In this document: piece by piece, positions 62,838 to 64,000 of the stretch
Position numbering within the stretch: the stretch's first letter is position 1
Layout of the letters: every line of letters begins with the position of its first letter
Source of the DNA: Cotesia glomerata
Taxonomy: Eukaryota; Arthropoda; Insecta; Hymenoptera; Braconidae
Length of the DNA stretch: 64,000 bases
Direction: 5' to 3'
NCBI RefSeq assembly: GCF_020080835.1
Contig: NC_058167.1
Location: 14,717,403-14,781,402, forward strand
Notes under the pieces: generated by a model
Databases searched by the model: none
What the model was told of the DNA's origin: nothing
The model's input: only the letters and a program-made list of their open reading frames with translations
Translations under genes and position numbers: made by a program

Positions 62838-62843
62838 AATAAA
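62838..62843 (+). terminator. Possible poly(A) signal AATAAA after exon 8b
   Basis: First AATAAA, 23 bp past the stop. It may be too close to be the only signal used; others follow in the AT-rich tail. Confidence 0.3.
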
Positions 62844-63228
62844 AGCATATTTTGTTTTTTAAATTTGATCACTCAAACTGTGATCATTAAGTTCACTAAA
62901 ATGAACAAATACGAACTAAGATCGATATTAATTACATAAGAATAAGAATAATAATATTAATAATAATAACAATAAAAAAATTATTTATCTCTTGAGTAAA
63001 TACGAGGAGCATTGATAAATCATCGATCATAAAAAACCCGGCAATATTTTTCACTAAAAACTCCTTGTATCTGCCGCCTTTTTCAATAATCCCTCGAAAA
63101 AAACTAAAAACGAATTAATAAATAAATAAATAATTAAAAGAAATAAAAAAGAGGGAAACGAAGCAATGGTCCTTCGACACAACAATGATGTATACGATTT
63201 TTCAACATGAAAATATAATATATTGTAG

Positions 63229-63230
<2 letters not shown>

Positions 63231-63305
<75 letters not shown>
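63231..63305 (+). repeat. (AT)n microsatellite
   Basis: About 37 alternating TA units, continuing into imperfect TATAAATATATATTATA. Probably in or beyond the exd 3' UTR. Confidence 0.95.
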
Positions 63306-63311
<6 letters not shown>

Positions 63312-63904
63312 ATATATATTATAAATATATATAGGAAAATAATGAAATAATTAAAAAATAAAAATAGTCTCTAGGTTTAAATACCAGCTAAGATCACTTG
63401 CTTTGTATCACTTATTTTATTTTTGTTTTTTATATATAAATATATATATTATATTATATATAATTATTGAAAAAAAATCATCAATGCCATTATCATTAAA
63501 CGTGATCAAATTTTCTACAATAAGTCTCGAATTAACGGACACATTTTATTATTTGTTTATAAAAAAAAAAAAAAAAGAAATAAATAATTACTTAAATATG
63601 TTACTAGATGAATTGTCTTGAGTGATATATAAGGTGTGCTAATTAATAAATAAATTTTCAAGAGACAAAAAGTAAATAATTAGTGTTTAGAAACTAAAAT
63701 AAATAAAAAACGGAAAGGATGGTTTCCTTTTTTATTGTAAAAATATTGAGGCGATAAAACGAGCACACTATTGTAAGTTAACAATTATTATTTATTGTTA
63801 ACGTAATTAACGTCGTATTCGAGAGAAATTGACTAAAAGTAGTTGTTTTTAATGTTTACTTTATTTTGCAAAAAAAAAATTTCAAAAATTCCGTACATGA
63901 AAAA

Positions 63905-64000
63905 AATGGACTGGCAACAAGCGAATGTTGATAAACATGTACTCGGAAAGATCAGGGTTCGAATCCTGGTGACTGTTTTTTTTTTTTTTTTTTTTTTTGA
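63905..64000 (+). repeat. tRNA-derived sequence or SINE end with B-box
   Basis: GGTTCGAATCC (63956-63966) is an exact pol III B-box. TGGCAACAAGCG, about 45 bp upstream, is a weak A-box. The T-arm pairs imperfectly. No acceptor stem can be formed with the 3' TGACTG, so it is not an intact tRNA. A long T run follows to the window end, as in a SINE tail or a pol III terminator. Confidence 0.4.

Noticed and set aside
63905..63976. Intact tRNA gene
   Set aside because: The B-box is exact, but the acceptor stem cannot close and the T-stem has a mismatch and a wobble pair.

Overview
The window is animal nuclear DNA, almost certainly from an insect. It is very AT-rich, its genes are split by GT-AG introns, and it carries an orthologue of the homeobox gene extradenticle (exd/PBX). 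The AT content, the expanded introns and the many small foldback and Helitron-like repeats would suit a parasitoid wasp or another hymenopteran, but that is inference. No gene here fixes the species.

Layout. Positions 1-521 hold a Helitron-like foldback repeat. A minus-strand gene for a small one-span membrane protein follows (603-1158, 3' part outside the window), with a CCAAT plus E2F-type promoter signature near 1.65 kb. Positions 1.7-12.4 kb are AT-rich intergenic DNA with repeats and a TATA-type promoter candidate at 9.8 kb. A four-exon secreted C-type-lectin-like gene lies at 12501-15328 (+). An intronless 487-residue RNA-binding protein gene lies at 17491-18954 (-), with a long foldback just past its stop codon. 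From about 20.6 kb to the right end, nearly everything belongs to exd (+): start at 21776, an intron 2 of 23.6 kb, a homeodomain split over exons 5 and 6, and two candidate last exons about 2.1 kb apart. The RNA-binding gene and exd are head to head across about 2.8 kb between start codons. That interval holds an NRF-1/EWG-type palindrome and a 350-bp inverted-repeat element.

Main results. (1) exd appears to have two mutually exclusive terminal exons. A distal one encodes ELSP and matches the conserved exd ending. A proximal one encodes a 41-residue acidic/basic tail with its own poly(A) signal. (2) A repeat family shows Helitron-type 3' ends (hairpin followed by CTAG or CTAA, then T) and carries one to three foldback units of about 245 bp. 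One copy fills almost the whole intron that splits the homeodomain. (3) Another copy interrupts a degenerate array of CATATATGATC-like motifs. (4) Intron 2 holds several islands of higher GC with GAGA-type runs and GCCAT (Pho/YY1-like) motifs, which are candidate regulatory DNA. All calls come from reading the sequence. No database search was run.
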